Below, one piece after another: positions 47,886 to 56,817 of a stretch of DNA of 64,000 bases. Source of the DNA: Candidatus Lumbricidiphila eiseniae (GTDB lineage: Bacteria; Actinomycetota; Actinomycetes; Actinomycetales; Microbacteriaceae); NCBI GenBank assembly GCA_002529645.1, contig NAEP01000044.1, positions 62,001 to 126,000 on the forward strand. The letters are read 5' to 3'. The notes under the pieces were generated by a model that was not told where the DNA came from, ran no database searches, and saw nothing but the letters and a program-made list of their open reading frames with translations. The position numbers and the translations under genes are program-made. Position 1 is the first letter of the stretch. The number at the start of each line of letters is the position of its first letter.

Positions 47886-48034
47886 CTGCCGCCCCTCCAC
47901 GCGGTGGGTTCACTAATTCACACAATCCAGTCCCGGCCAGCAACACCTGCCGCCCCTCCACGCGGTGGGTTCACGACCGACCCAACACCACAGCGATCTG
48001 CCGAACATGCCACTCCCTCCACGCGGTGGGTTCA
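47886..48034. CRISPR. CRISPR-like three-repeat unit, locus 12 (empty in sister copy)
   Basis: Copies at 47886-47913 and 47947-47974 are identical over 28 bp; a third, slightly diverged, ends at 48034, again 61 bp on. Both spacers are 33 bp. The repeat has a CCAC-GCG-GTGG hairpin. In the sister duplication unit (51807-51834) the same flanking DNA carries a single repeat and no spacer, so 122 bp have been gained here or lost there. The rest of 47747-48216 shows no gene. Confidence 0.75.
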
Positions 48035-48216
48035 TACGCAAGGGGTCTCAGAACCGTAGTGGTTATACCCATTCAGGGTGAGGCACAAGAACTTCCCGAT
48101 TGTGTGATCCGGTTATCGGATACCTCCATCGCACAGGAAGTTTTCGCCCGTTGGTGAGTCAAGGATCAGTTCCTGATACAACGTCTCTGGATGTGACAAC
48201 TGGCACTTATCACTGC

Positions 48217-49797
48217 CTAGTTCGGGACAGGTTTAGCCTCGCATTGGGTGTGACGACGGTGTAATAGCAGTGCCAGTCCTGCGAGCAGGAATACTGTCAC
48301 AGCTCCGAGCGGAATGATCGGATCGACACCAGTGCCCGCAAGCTCGTGTGCCGCGACGGGGTTGGTGTTCGTTGCGGTATTCACTACAGAGCCCGCACTC
48401 GCACTCGCACTCGCACTCGAAATCGCAGGCGAGGTCGACGGTGCTGAGGTAGCGGCCGCTGCCTGCGAGGTAACAGTCGCGTTTACGGTACCCACCGCGG
48501 ACGCTGCCGCGTTCGTCTCAGAGGAACGATCCCCATCCGAAGACGCGTGGGCTGCCGCGGCCGCTGAGGATGCTGCGTTCGAGTTCGTGGACGAAGTTGT
48601 GGATGCGTTCGTGGATGCTGTGATGGTCGCGGCTGCTTGTGTGGGGGTGGGCGTGTTTGCTGTGGCTGCTGCGTTCGTGGCAGAGGAGCGATCCCCGTTT
48701 GCTGCGGCTTGGGCTGCGGCATTCGCCGCTGCCGTAGACGTTGCGGGCGCGGCGGTAATCACCGACACCGTACCTGACTGACTGTTGGTGATGTATACGG
48801 TACTCCCATCCGGAGCAACCGCCACCCCGAACGAGTCCGTGCCGACGGTAATGGTTTTGGTGACTGTCCCAGTGGCCCTATCAATCACCGACACCGAACC
48901 CGACGTCAAGTTGACGACGTATACGGTACTCCCATCCGGAGCAACCGCCACCCCGACCGGGACCCTGCCGACGGTAATGGTTTTGGTGACTGTCCCAGTG
49001 GCCCTATCAATCACCGACACCGAATCTGACCCCTGGTTGGTGACGTATACGGTACTCCCATCCGGAGCAACCGCCACCCCGACCGGGTTCGTGCCGACGG
49101 TAATGGTTTTGGTGACTGTCCCAGTGGCCGTATCAATCACCGACACCGAATCTGACCCCTGGTTGGTGACGTATACGGTACTCCCATCCGGAGCAACCGC
49201 CACCCCGACCGGGTTCGTGCCGACGGTAATGGTTTTGGTGACTGTCCCAGTGGCCGTATCAATCACCGACACCGAACCCGATGCCCGGTTGGTGACGTAT
49301 ACGGTACTCCCATCCGGTGTAACCACCACCCCGCCCGGCTGCCCGCCGACGGTAATGGTTTTGGTGACTGTCCCAGTGGCCGTATCAATCCTCGACACCG
49401 AACCCGATGCCCGGTTGGTGACGTATACGGTACTCCCATCCGGAGTAACCGCCACCCCGACCGGGTACGAGCCGACGGTAATGGTTTTGGTGACTGTCCC
49501 GGTGGCCGTATCGATCACCGACACCGAACCCGAGTTGTAGTTGGTGACGTATGCAGTGCTCCCATTCGGAGTGACCGCCACCTCGTACGGGTACGAGCCG
49601 ACGGTAATGGTTTTGGTGACGGTGTCGTTATCGCCGAGACGTGAGGATAGGGCCCCCGGCACGCTCACACCGTTCTGGTCGAGTGCAGCAGCAGTCGTGT
49701 TTGCGCTCATCGGCACCACCCCGATCGTTGTCAACACTGCCGCCGCAAACGTGACGATTGCTATCCTCACACGATGACTCCTGGCCAGTACTCTCAT
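48217..49797 (-). CDS. LAxTG-anchored YVTN beta-propeller surface protein A
   Basis: 526 aa. Signal peptide (residues 1-~40, basic start, hydrophobic core, 'SANTTAAA'). Residues ~58-355 are seven near-identical 42-residue YVTN/NHL-like units ('[25 protein letters not shown]...SVIDTATG'), enough for one seven-bladed propeller. A ~110-residue Ala/Ser/Thr-rich stalk follows, then '[11 protein letters not shown]', a hydrophobic helix and 'HRRH', a class E sortase-type signal with an unusual extra tail. ATG 49797 is preceded by GGGAG; the upstream open frame is not protein-like. Paralogue of the gene at 52018. Probably a cell-wall adhesin or stalk protein (inference). Confidence 0.88.
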   Translation of the reverse strand: MRVLARSHRVRIAIVTFAAAVLTTIGVVPMSANTTAAALDQNGVSVPGALSSRLGDNDTVTKTITVGSYPYEVAVTPNGSTAYVTNYNSGSVSVIDTATGTVTKTITVGSYPVGVAVTPDGSTVYVTNRASGSVSRIDTATGTVTKTITVGGQPGGVVVTPDGSTVYVTNRASGSVSVIDTATGTVTKTITVGTNPVGVAVAPDGSTVYVTNQGSDSVSVIDTATGTVTKTITVGTNPVGVAVAPDGSTVYVTNQGSDSVSVIDRATGTVTKTITVGRVPVGVAVAPDGSTVYVVNLTSGSVSVIDRATGTVTKTITVGTDSFGVAVAPDGSTVYITNSQSGTVSVITAAPATSTAAANAAAQAAANGDRSSATNAAATANTPTPTQAAATITASTNASTTSSTNSNAASSAAAAAHASSDGDRSSETNAAASAVGTVNATVTSQAAAATSAPSTSPAISSASASASAGSVVNTATNTNPVAAHELAGTGVDPIIPLGAVTVFLLAGLALLLHRRHTQCEAKPVPN

Positions 49798-49880
49798 GAA
49801 CACACACTCCCGTCTCTGAGCACATCCAACCTGCAAAAACTCTTGACCGTATCGGACTGTCTCATTCTCTTCCTCGCTCT

Positions 49881-49917
49881 TGTCAACACCCACCTCATGG
49901 TGGGTGTGGTACCACAC
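49881..49917 (-). promoter_or_regulatory. Dyads and -35-like element upstream of surface protein A
   Basis: About 85-120 bp upstream of the ATG are ACACCCACC/GGTGGGTGT (49886-49907, 4-base loop) and the overlapping perfect palindrome GTGTGGTACCACAC (49904-49917). Minus-strand TTGACA (49886-49881) adjoins them; no convincing -10 follows. The same elements, with one mismatch each, precede surface protein B at about 53957-53990. Possible operator; binder unknown. Confidence 0.45.
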
Positions 49918-50200
49918 GGTTTTTTCACCATCCCGGAGAAGCGCCACCCAGGCGGGGTCTTCTCGCACCCGTCGCGCAACTCCACCGCAACAGGAGACAG
50001 CAACACACGCCTCACAACACCACTCCCTCACACCACACAGATACGGGTAACAGGTACAGGTAATCCCTGCACAAGGGCACTCTATATCTGGAAAGGTACA
50101 ATTTACCTGTGAGGAGGATGGGAGGTTGTGCCCCTTCTCTTTAGGGTTTCCTGGGAGTGAGAGGTCACACGGATGGCTCTGAGTCCGAGTTTCCCGGCCA

Positions 50201-50350
50201 CCCGACACTTTTCCCGAGGGGGAAACACGACATCATCGTTCTCACCATCAGTGTGTGAGAACCCGACGCTTTTCCCGAGGGGGAAACACCCTGCCGGCCG
50301 GAGGCATCCCTTGTGACCCTTGCCCGACGCTTTTCCCGAGGGGGAAACAC
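50201..50350. CRISPR. CRISPR-like three-repeat unit, locus 13 (empty in sister copy)
   Basis: 28-bp copies at 50201-50228, 50262-50289 and 50323-50350 (period 61) flank two 33-bp unrelated segments. On the minus strand the repeat reads GTGTTTCCCCCTCGGG..., with a TTTCCC/GGGAAA stem, close in form to type I-E repeats. The sister unit has one diverged repeat and no spacer at 54418-54445. No cas gene or leader is seen. Confidence 0.75.
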
Positions 50351-50483
50351 CCCCTGAGCTGCAGCGACCACACACCTCAAAAAGGGGACTGTTCGTTTAT
50401 ATGGTGTGTGGGGCGATTGGTCATCGTTTTGAAGCGGGATGCTATCGGACTGTCTGTTTGGCGGTGTGTGGGATTTGGTGGTC

Positions 50484-50705
50484 TCATTGGTGGGTGGTTT
50501 TCTTGAACCGGTTTGTGAAGGTGGTCGTGAAGGTGTTTAACGGGGGTTCTCTCTGATTACCCAGTGTGTCCTGTCGTTGCTGGTTGAGTTAGGCGACCGG
50601 GCCAGGAGGTAAAGGATTTTTTCGGTGTTGTGGTCTTGACGGAGAAGTAACCACGCGCTTTGATGGCCTACTAGTAGTGGGTGTTGGTCGCGTTTGTGGC
50701 TGGGT
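50484..50705 (-). pseudogene. IS256-family transposase relic, C-terminal fragment (left unit)
   Basis: In broken frames the minus strand reads 'LYLLARSPNSTSNDRTHWVIRENP' and 'LNTFTTTFTNRFKK', the C-terminal pattern of IS256/mutator transposases, with further decayed sequence ('ARGYF') upstream. Several stops and shifts; not functional. The better copy is at 54509. Confidence 0.65.
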
Positions 50706-51030
50706 GTGGGTGCTTTCACGATCCCACCGCGGTGCCGCCGATCCGTGTAACGCAACAAGTTCCGGACCAGGCGCCCGACGTACTGCCGCACGAAACGTGC
50801 GTTCCCAGATCGTCATGATTGCCTCGGGCAGCCCCCTTTTTGAACCGGCCACAAACAGCGATAAACACGTCCTGGACCCCTCAGCCCCTCAGCCCCTCAG
50901 CCCGCTGAACACCTACAACCAGAACCATCCGCCCTTCACACCGTCACCGGCCCAGAACCTCCCGTTCCCCGTCAGCGGTAACACCCACCACACCGAACAG
51001 GGATATTGCACACCTGTCCCGTGTTCACGG

Positions 51031-51086
51031 TAGAAGCGCAACGCGTGGTGATGTTCATGTTCACTGAGTCAAGGGTTGCGCTTCTA
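51031..51086. repeat. 12-bp inverted repeat next to the IS30 relic
   Basis: TAGAAGCGCAAC (51031-51042) and its exact complement (51075-51086) are separated by 32 bp. It lies just before the IS30 relic and might be a remnant of its end or a transcription stop. The upstream stretch 50706-51030 has only a short (CCCCTCAG)3 run and is missing from the sister unit. Confidence 0.5.
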
Positions 51087-51130
51087 TACACCGGCACCAG
51101 AAACGAGCATCCAACTCCCACAAGCCACGA

Positions 51131-51536
51131 GTGTTCGCGCAGGATCCGATCGTGGCCTGGGTGATAGACAGACTCCGGGCGGGGTGGACACCCCGGATGA
51201 TTCGCAGACAGGTCTCGGATCGAGTCCCCAGACCAGTCGCAAAGGTGGGTCAGTTACGACACGATCTACCAGTGGATCTACCACCCGGGATCAGCGCCAC
51301 CGTCAGTTGTGGCAGTACCTACCCCGCGCGTACCGACAACACCGCAAAATTTTCGGAGCTTGCGGGTGCATTCAGACCGTATCCCGTTCCGGGTGCCTAC
51401 CCATGCACCCCCGCACACATCAATGACCGCTCCGCGTTCGGACACCGAGGAGTCAAACTCCATCATGGGAACAAAACAGTGGATGAGAGAATTCATACCG
51501 AGGTGGAACCAGTAAACCGATTCATTATCACCCAGA
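51131..51536 (+). pseudogene. IS30-family transposase relic (left unit)
   Basis: Three frames together give 'IVAWVIDRLRAGWTPRMIRRQ', 'SYDTIYQWIYHP', 'RHRQLWQYLPRA' and 'AHINDRSAFGHRG...HTEVEPVNRFI', the order of an IS30 transposase from the helix-turn-helix region to the first catalytic Asp region. At least two frameshifts; the C-terminal DDE part is missing. Confidence 0.7.
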
Positions 51537-51552
51537 AAACAAACACTCTGAA

Positions 51553-51668
51553 TCCCAGGGACATCCGCCCGGGCGGCGGAGCCGCGCGACGGTGTCGATG
51601 AGTTCGGCGAGGCGGGGGTACGGGTCACCGGGGGACGGATCACCGCCCTGCTCTCGTTGCTGCGACAT
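51553..51668 (-). pseudogene. Truncated mazG copy (first 39 codons)
   Basis: Begins ATGTCGCAGCAACGAG where mazG has ATGGCGCAGCAACGAG, and follows mazG to codon 39 before the duplication junction at 51552/51553. It cannot encode the MazG active site. It marks the boundary of the tandem duplication. Confidence 0.85.
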
Positions 51669-51806
51669 CCCGCCAGCCTACGTCGTAGCGACCGGCAGCG
51701 CACAACAACAGACGGCAACGCAACACACAGCGACCAATGAGGTAGTGACCAATGGCGAGCGACAACGACCAATGACAGACGCGGGAGAACGGTCCACCAG
51801 ATACGA

Positions 51807-51834
51807 TCTGCCGCCCCTCCACGCGGTGGGCTCA
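51807..51834. repeat. Unexpanded single-repeat site matching locus 12
   Basis: CTGCCGCCCCTCCACGCGG followed by TGGG and then CTCATACGCAAGG: one copy of the locus 12 repeat with the same left and right flanks as 47886-48034 but no spacers. It serves as the 'empty site' reference for the CRISPR-like expansion. Confidence 0.8.
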
Positions 51835-52017
51835 TACGCAAGGAGTCTCAGAACCGTAGTGGTTATACCCATTCAAGGTGAGGCACGAGAACTTCCCGAT
51901 TGTGTGATCCGGTTATCGGATACCTCCACTGCACAGGAAGTTTTTCGCCCGTTGGTAAGTCAAAGATCAGTTCCTGATACAACATCTCTCGATGTGACAA
52001 CTGGCACTTATTACTGC

Positions 52018-53871
52018 CTAGTTCGGGACAGGTTTAGCCTCGCATTGGGTGTGACGACGGTGTAATAGCAGTGCCAGTCCTGCGAGCAGAAATACTGTCA
52101 CAGCTCCGAGCGGAATGATCGGATCAACACCAGTGCCCGCAAGACCCACCGCCGCCGCGTTCGCACGAGAATCCGCCGACGCTGACGAAGCCGCCGACGC
52201 ATTCGCGGACGAGGCCGAAGACGCATCCGAGGACGCCGTAGTCACCGCCGCGGCCCGCGCAGCCGCCGCCGCGTTCGTAGTACCCACCGCGGACGCCGCC
52301 GCGTTCGTAGTAGAAGAACGATCCCCGTTCGCCGCGACCTGAGCCGCCGCAACAGCCGCCGCGTTCGCTGCCGTAGCAGAAGTCGTAGACGCATCCGAAG
52401 ACGCCACCGCCTGCGCCGCGGCCTGCGCAGCCGCGACCGCCGACGCCGACGAGGCCGCCGACGCCGACGAAGAACGATCCCCATTGGCCGCACCCACCGC
52501 CGCCGCGTTCGCACGAGAATCCGCCGACGCTGACGAAGCCGCCGACGCATTCGCGGACGAGGCCGAAGACGCATCCGAGGACGCCGTAGTCACCGCCGCG
52601 GCCCGCGCAGCCGCCGCCGCGTTCGTAGTACCCACCGCGGACGCCGCCGCGTTCGTAGTAGAAGAACGATCCCCGTTCGCCGCGACCTGAGCCGCCGCAA
52701 CAGCCGCCGCGTTCGCTGCCGTAGCAGAAGTCGTAGACGCATCCGAAGACGCCACCGCCTGCGCCGCGGCCTGCGCAGCCGCGACCGCCGACGCCGACGA
52801 GGCCGCCGACGCCGACGAAGAACGATCCCCATTGGCCGCACCCACCGCCGCCGCGTTCGCACGAGAATCCGCCGACGCTGACGAAGCCGCCGACGCATTC
52901 GCCACAACTGCGGCATTCGCTGCTGCCGTAGAGGTTGTGGGCACGGCCGTAATCACCGACACCGTATTTGACTGGCTGTTGACGACGTATGCGGTGTTCC
53001 CATCCGATGTAACTGCCACCGCGAGCGGGTACATGCCGACGGTGATGGTTTTGGTGACTGTTCCGGTGGCCGTGTCAATCCTCGACACCGAATTCGACTG
53101 GCTGTTGGTGACGTATGCGGTGTTCCCGTCCGGTGTAACTGCCACCCCGACCGGGTTCGTGCCGACGGTGATGGTTTTGGTGACTGTCCCGGTGGCCGTG
53201 TCAATCCTCGACACCGAACCCGACCCGGTGTTGACGACGTATACGGCCTTCCCATCCGGTGTAACTGCCACCCCGGCCGGGGTCGTGCCGACGGTGATGG
53301 TTTTGGTGACTGTTCCGGTGGCCGTGTCAATCCTCGACACCGAACCTGACCAACCGTTGGTGACGTATGCGGCGCTCCCATCCGGAGTAAACGCCACCCC
53401 GGCCGGGCTTGAGCCGACCGTGATAGTTTTGGTGACTGTCCCGGTGACCCTATCAATCACCGACACCGAACCCGTCTCCTGGCTCGTGACGTATGCGGTG
53501 TTCCCATCCGGTGTGACCGCCACCCCGGCCGGAAGCGTGCCGACGGTGATGGTTTTGGTTACTGTTCCGGTGACCCTGTCAATCACCGACACCGAACCCG
53601 CCGCCCAGTTGCTGACGTATGCGGTGTTCCCGTCCGGTGTGACCGCTATCAAGGCCGGGCTCGTGCCGACGGTGATGGTTTTGGTGACGGTGTCGTTATC
53701 GCCGAGACGTGAGGATAGGGCCCCCGGTATGTTCATACTGTTCTGGCCGGGTACTGTTGCTGCTGCGGTCGTGTTTGCGTTTATTGGTACCATCCCGATT
53801 GTTGTCAACGCTGCCGTCGCGATCGTGACAATTACTATCCTCACAGGGTGCTTCCTGGTCAGTACTCTCAT
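52018..53871 (-). CDS. LAxTG-anchored YVTN beta-propeller surface protein B
   Basis: 617 aa. Same design as protein A: signal peptide, YVTN units of 42 residues, Ala/Ser-rich stalk, '[11 protein letters not shown]' sorting signal with transmembrane helix and identical tail. It has six YVTN units instead of seven, and a much longer stalk (~300 residues) built from a 116-residue unit repeated twice plus a partial third. ATG 53871 corresponds to the start of protein A. The stalk is almost pure Ala/Ser/Asn/Asp with 'ANGDRSS' at intervals. Extracellular adhesin or spacer role is inference. Confidence 0.88.
   Translation of the reverse strand: MRVLTRKHPVRIVIVTIATAALTTIGMVPINANTTAAATVPGQNSMNIPGALSSRLGDNDTVTKTITVGTSPALIAVTPDGNTAYVSNWAAGSVSVIDRVTGTVTKTITVGTLPAGVAVTPDGNTAYVTSQETGSVSVIDRVTGTVTKTITVGSSPAGVAFTPDGSAAYVTNGWSGSVSRIDTATGTVTKTITVGTTPAGVAVTPDGKAVYVVNTGSGSVSRIDTATGTVTKTITVGTNPVGVAVTPDGNTAYVTNSQSNSVSRIDTATGTVTKTITVGMYPLAVAVTSDGNTAYVVNSQSNTVSVITAVPTTSTAAANAAVVANASAASSASADSRANAAAVGAANGDRSSSASAASSASAVAAAQAAAQAVASSDASTTSATAANAAAVAAAQVAANGDRSSTTNAAASAVGTTNAAAAARAAAVTTASSDASSASSANASAASSASADSRANAAAVGAANGDRSSSASAASSASAVAAAQAAAQAVASSDASTTSATAANAAAVAAAQVAANGDRSSTTNAAASAVGTTNAAAAARAAAVTTASSDASSASSANASAASSASADSRANAAAVGLAGTGVDPIIPLGAVTVFLLAGLALLLHRRHTQCEAKPVPN
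52144..52904. repeat. 348-bp tandem repeat coding the stalk of surface protein B
   Basis: The sequence from ACCCACCGCCGCCGCG at 52144 recurs at 52492 and 52840. The first two units are essentially identical; the third stops after ~65 bp. 348 bp is 116 codons, so copy-number changes keep the frame and change stalk length. Confidence 0.92.
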
Positions 53872-54417
53872 GAGCACACGCTCCTGTCTCTGTACACACC
53901 CAGCCTGCAAAAATCTTTGGTCGCGCCGGGTTGTTTCACTCTTTTCTCGCTCTTGTCAACACGCACCTCGTGGTGGGTGTGGTGCCACACGGTTTCTTAG
54001 TGCCCCATCCCGCCTGAGTTCTCGTTCCCAGCTGAATCGTTGTCTGCGTGAGATCAATGAGTGTTGTGTGTTCATCCGTGAAAGACACCGTGATCAACAA
54101 CGACTCCGAACTGTCTCCCGGGGTTTTTGCCATCCCGGAGAAGCGCCACCCAGGCGGGGTTTTCTCGCGCCCGTCGCGCAGCACTTGCTCGCGCGAGCCC
54201 ATCACAGCGGGAGACACCAATACACCTCTCACAACAACTACTCCCTCACGTCACACGGATACGGATAATAGGTGCAGATAATCCATATATAGGTGTATTC
54301 TACGTCTTTGAAGGTACAATTTACCTGTGAGGAGGATGGGAGATTGTGCTCCTTCCTTCAGGGTTTCCTGGGAGTGAGAGGTCACAGGGATGGCTCTGAG
54401 TTTGAGTTTCCCGGCCA

Positions 54418-54445
54418 CCCGACGCTTCCCGAGAGGGTAAGCACC
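54418..54445. repeat. Unexpanded single-repeat site matching locus 13
   Basis: One diverged copy of the locus 13 repeat (CCCGACGCTTCCCGAGAGGG...) within flanks that match 50161-50200 and 50380-50390. No spacer. Second 'empty site' reference. Confidence 0.7.
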
Positions 54446-54508
54446 CCACGAGTTACGGATATCTCAAAAGGGGACTGTCTGTTTGGCGGTGTGTGGGATT
54501 TGGTGGTC

Positions 54509-54732
54509 TCATTGGTGGGTGGTTTTCTTGAACCGGTTTGTGAAGGTGGTCGTGAAGGCGTTTAACGGGGGCTCTCTCTGATTACCCAGTGTGTCCTGTC
54601 GTTGCTGGTTGGGTTAGGCGACCGGGCCAGGAGGTAAAGGCTTTTTCAGTGTTGTAACCTTGTCGGGGAAGTAACCACGTGCTCTGATGGCCTGCTGGTA
54701 GCGGGTGTTGATCGCGTTTGTGGTACGGATCA
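54509..54732 (-). pseudogene. IS256-family transposase relic, C-terminal fragment (right unit)
   Basis: Minus strand reads 'IRTTNAINTRYQQAIRARGYFPDK', matching the IS256 motif around TTNAIES...RARGHFP, then after frameshifts 'RTHWVIRE' and 'LNAFTTTFTNRFKKTTHQ' before a stop. The catalytic domain upstream is absent. Degraded copy of the same relic as at 50484. Confidence 0.75.
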
Positions 54733-54774
54733 TCCGGCGGACAGCAAATGGAAATGGAGGAGGGGCATCACGTG

Positions 54775-55191
54775 GACACCCCGGATGATTCGGGAGCAGC
54801 TCTCGGATCGAGTCCCCAGACCAGTCGCGAATGCGGGTCAGTTACGACACGATCTACCAGTGGATCTACCACCCCCACCAGCGTCACCGTCAGTTGTGGC
54901 AGTACCTACCCCGTGCACACCAACAACGTGTCACCGCGGTTTGTGCGGATGCCGGTCACTCGGTACCTACCCCGTGCGCACTGACGACGTCGCACGTTCC
55001 GGGGTCGACGGGTGCGTTTAGACCGTATCTTGTTCCGGGTGTCTATCCATGAACGCCCCGCGCACATCAACGACCGGTCTGTGTGTGGACACCGAGGAGT
55101 CAGACTCTATCCTGGGAACAAAAACTGTGGGTGATGGGATTCACGCCGAGCTGGAACCAGTAAACCGGTTCATTATCACCCAGAAAACAAA
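54775..55191 (+). pseudogene. IS30-family transposase relic (right unit)
   Basis: Pieces in different frames: 'TPRMIREQLSDRVPRPVA', 'RVSYDTIYQWIYHPHQRHRQ', 'LWQYLPRAHQQR', 'SIHERPAHINDRS' and 'EESDSILGTKTVGDGIHAE'. This is the IS30 order with several frameshifts and a short internal duplication (GTACCTACCCCGTG twice). Confidence 0.75.
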
Positions 55192-55242
55192 CACTCTGAC
55201 CGCTGAGTGCCAGATCACAGCACAGCACTCGATCTTCAGCGC

Positions 55243-55331
55243 CCTGCCTCCTCACGCGCGACGGTCTGTGCCCCTGTCGGTGAGACCGACGTCGTGCGGC
55301 GGGCCCGCCTCCTCACGCGCGACGGTCTGTG
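55243..55331. repeat. CRISPR-like two-repeat unit, locus 14
   Basis: 28-bp copies at 55243-55270 and 55304-55331 (one mismatch; 25 bp identical), period 61, flank a 33-bp unrelated segment. Located just after the duplication, upstream of nhaA. The rest of 55200-55620 shows no gene. Confidence 0.7.
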
Positions 55332-55620
55332 ACGATGGAACAACGGGACTCAAGATCTACCGCCACCACGAAGCGCGAGTTCAGTAGGGCATGGATACGT
55401 ACTTCGCTGACCCCCACACCGCATGGCAACACAGAAACCCACCAACACCACACACAACCACAGTGCTGCACTTCAGATTTGAAAACGGGGTGAGAAGATG
55501 TCCTACCCCAGCGCGTAGACTAAGCCGTGGGGGAATGCCGGGAAGTCTGGTCGGCTGGCGAGGAGCTGATGCAAGACGCCGTTAACCCCTTCCACGAGAC
55601 ATCCGGTCGGAGAACCCACT

Positions 55621-56811
55621 ATGAACCTGTTGCGCTCGGAGCGTCTGTCAGCCGCGCTGTTGCTTATTGCCGCCACCCTCGGACTGCTCGTTGCGAATAT
55701 TCCTGCTGGTGCTGCCGTGGTCGCGCTCGGACACACCAAACTCACCGTTCCCTGGCTCACCCTCACCCTCTCACTCGACCACTGGATCAGCGACGGATTG
55801 CTCGCCATCTTCTTTTTCGCCGTGGCGGTCGAGCTTAAGCGCGAACTTGTCATCGGTGAACTTCGTTCCGTATCGCGCGCGGCGGTTCCCACCATCGCAG
55901 CGTTCGGCGGCGTCATTGTGCCAGCGGGCATTTTCGTGCTGTTTAACGCGGGGAGACCTACGGTATCGGGATGGCCCATCCCCACCGCCACCGACATCGC
56001 GTTCGCGCTCGGAGCCCTCGCCATTTTTGGACGCTGGATCCCCACCCGGGTGCGGGTATTCCTGCTCGCCCTCGCCGTCATTGACGATCTCATCGCGATC
56101 ACAATCATTGCCGTGTTTTTTGCCGGTGCGTTGAACATGCTGTGGCTCGCGATTGCTGCCGTCGCGCTCTGCGCAGTCGCGGTGGTGAGCAGGCACCTCG
56201 AACCTCGCTCGCGCTACATCTTGACTCGACACCCGCAGTGGCCACTCAAAGTGGTGCTTATGGTGCTCGCACTGTTGACGTGGTACGCCGTGTACCAGTC
56301 GGGGGTACACGCGACGATTGCCGGTGTCGGGCTCGGACTCGTCATGGCACGAAATCCGGGAAGTCGGCTGCGACACCGCATCGAACCGGCCAGCAACCTC
56401 ATCATCCTGCCACTGTTCGCGTTCAGCGAGGCACTCGTGGCGATTCCGCAGGTGTCACCCGCACAGCTCAATCCGGCATTTTGGGGTATTGTCATCGGAC
56501 TCCCTGCTGGAAAGCTCATCGGCGTCGTTATCGCCGGTGCGATCGGGCTGGCAATTTTTCGACAACGCGTCAGCAGACCGCTCCTTGGCAGTGACCTTCT
56601 CGTCATCGGCGCGCTCAGTGGCATCGGCTTCACCGTCTCGCTCCTTATGAACGGGTTGGCCTTTGCACAACAACCCGAGGTTGCCGACGAGGGGACGCTT
56701 GCGGTGCTGCTCGGGTCGGGTGTTGCGATTGCTCTGTCGGCGGTTGTGGTCACGTGGCGATCACTCTGGTACAAGAAACAGGCCACTGCGGAGCATCCCG
56801 AGCCTGTGTAG
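55621..56811 (+). CDS. nhaA: Na+/H+ antiporter NhaA
   Basis: 396 aa with about eleven transmembrane helices. 'LALAVIDDLIAITIIAVFF' has the two Asp of the ion-binding site, 'DGLLAIFFFAVAVELKRELV', 'PTATDIAFALGALAIFG' and 'GIGFTVSLLMNGLAF' are conserved. Exchanges Na+ for H+ for pH and sodium homeostasis. ATG at 55621. Confidence 0.95.
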   Translation: MNLLRSERLSAALLLIAATLGLLVANIPAGAAVVALGHTKLTVPWLTLTLSLDHWISDGLLAIFFFAVAVELKRELVIGELRSVSRAAVPTIAAFGGVIVPAGIFVLFNAGRPTVSGWPIPTATDIAFALGALAIFGRWIPTRVRVFLLALAVIDDLIAITIIAVFFAGALNMLWLAIAAVALCAVAVVSRHLEPRSRYILTRHPQWPLKVVLMVLALLTWYAVYQSGVHATIAGVGLGLVMARNPGSRLRHRIEPASNLIILPLFAFSEALVAIPQVSPAQLNPAFWGIVIGLPAGKLIGVVIAGAIGLAIFRQRVSRPLLGSDLLVIGALSGIGFTVSLLMNGLAFAQQPEVADEGTLAVLLGSGVAIALSAVVVTWRSLWYKKQATAEHPEPV

Positions 56812-56817
56812 CGCCCA

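Larger units (their letters stand above)
47631..51552. repeat. Tandem duplication, left unit (~3.9 kb)
   Basis: Starts inside mazG and contains the mazG 5' end, YVTN surface protein A, an IS256 relic and an IS30 relic. The junction with the right unit is direct: the sequence leading up to 51552 (ACAAACACTCTGA) is also found at the right unit's end near 55199, and TCCCAGGGACATCCGCCC at 51553 repeats 47631. Confidence 0.85.
51553..55199. repeat. Tandem duplication, right unit (~3.65 kb)
   Basis: Repeats the left unit: truncated mazG, YVTN surface protein B, IS256 relic, IS30 relic. It lacks the two CRISPR-like expansions and the 50706-51030 stretch of the left unit and has extra DNA upstream of the surface gene. 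Coding ends are very similar while the middle of the surface genes has diverged. Confidence 0.85.

Noticed and set aside
47886..50350. A conventional CRISPR-Cas locus
   Set aside because: No cas gene in the window, no AT-rich leader, and the two three-repeat units have different repeats. Only the geometry is CRISPR-like, so I call them mini-arrays and not a working system.
52832..54268. 478-aa plus-strand frame over the YVTN gene B (and a similar 251-aa frame at 48785)
   Set aside because: Antisense of repetitive YVTN codons, which keeps the opposite frame open. The minus strand has the signal peptide, propeller and sorting signal.
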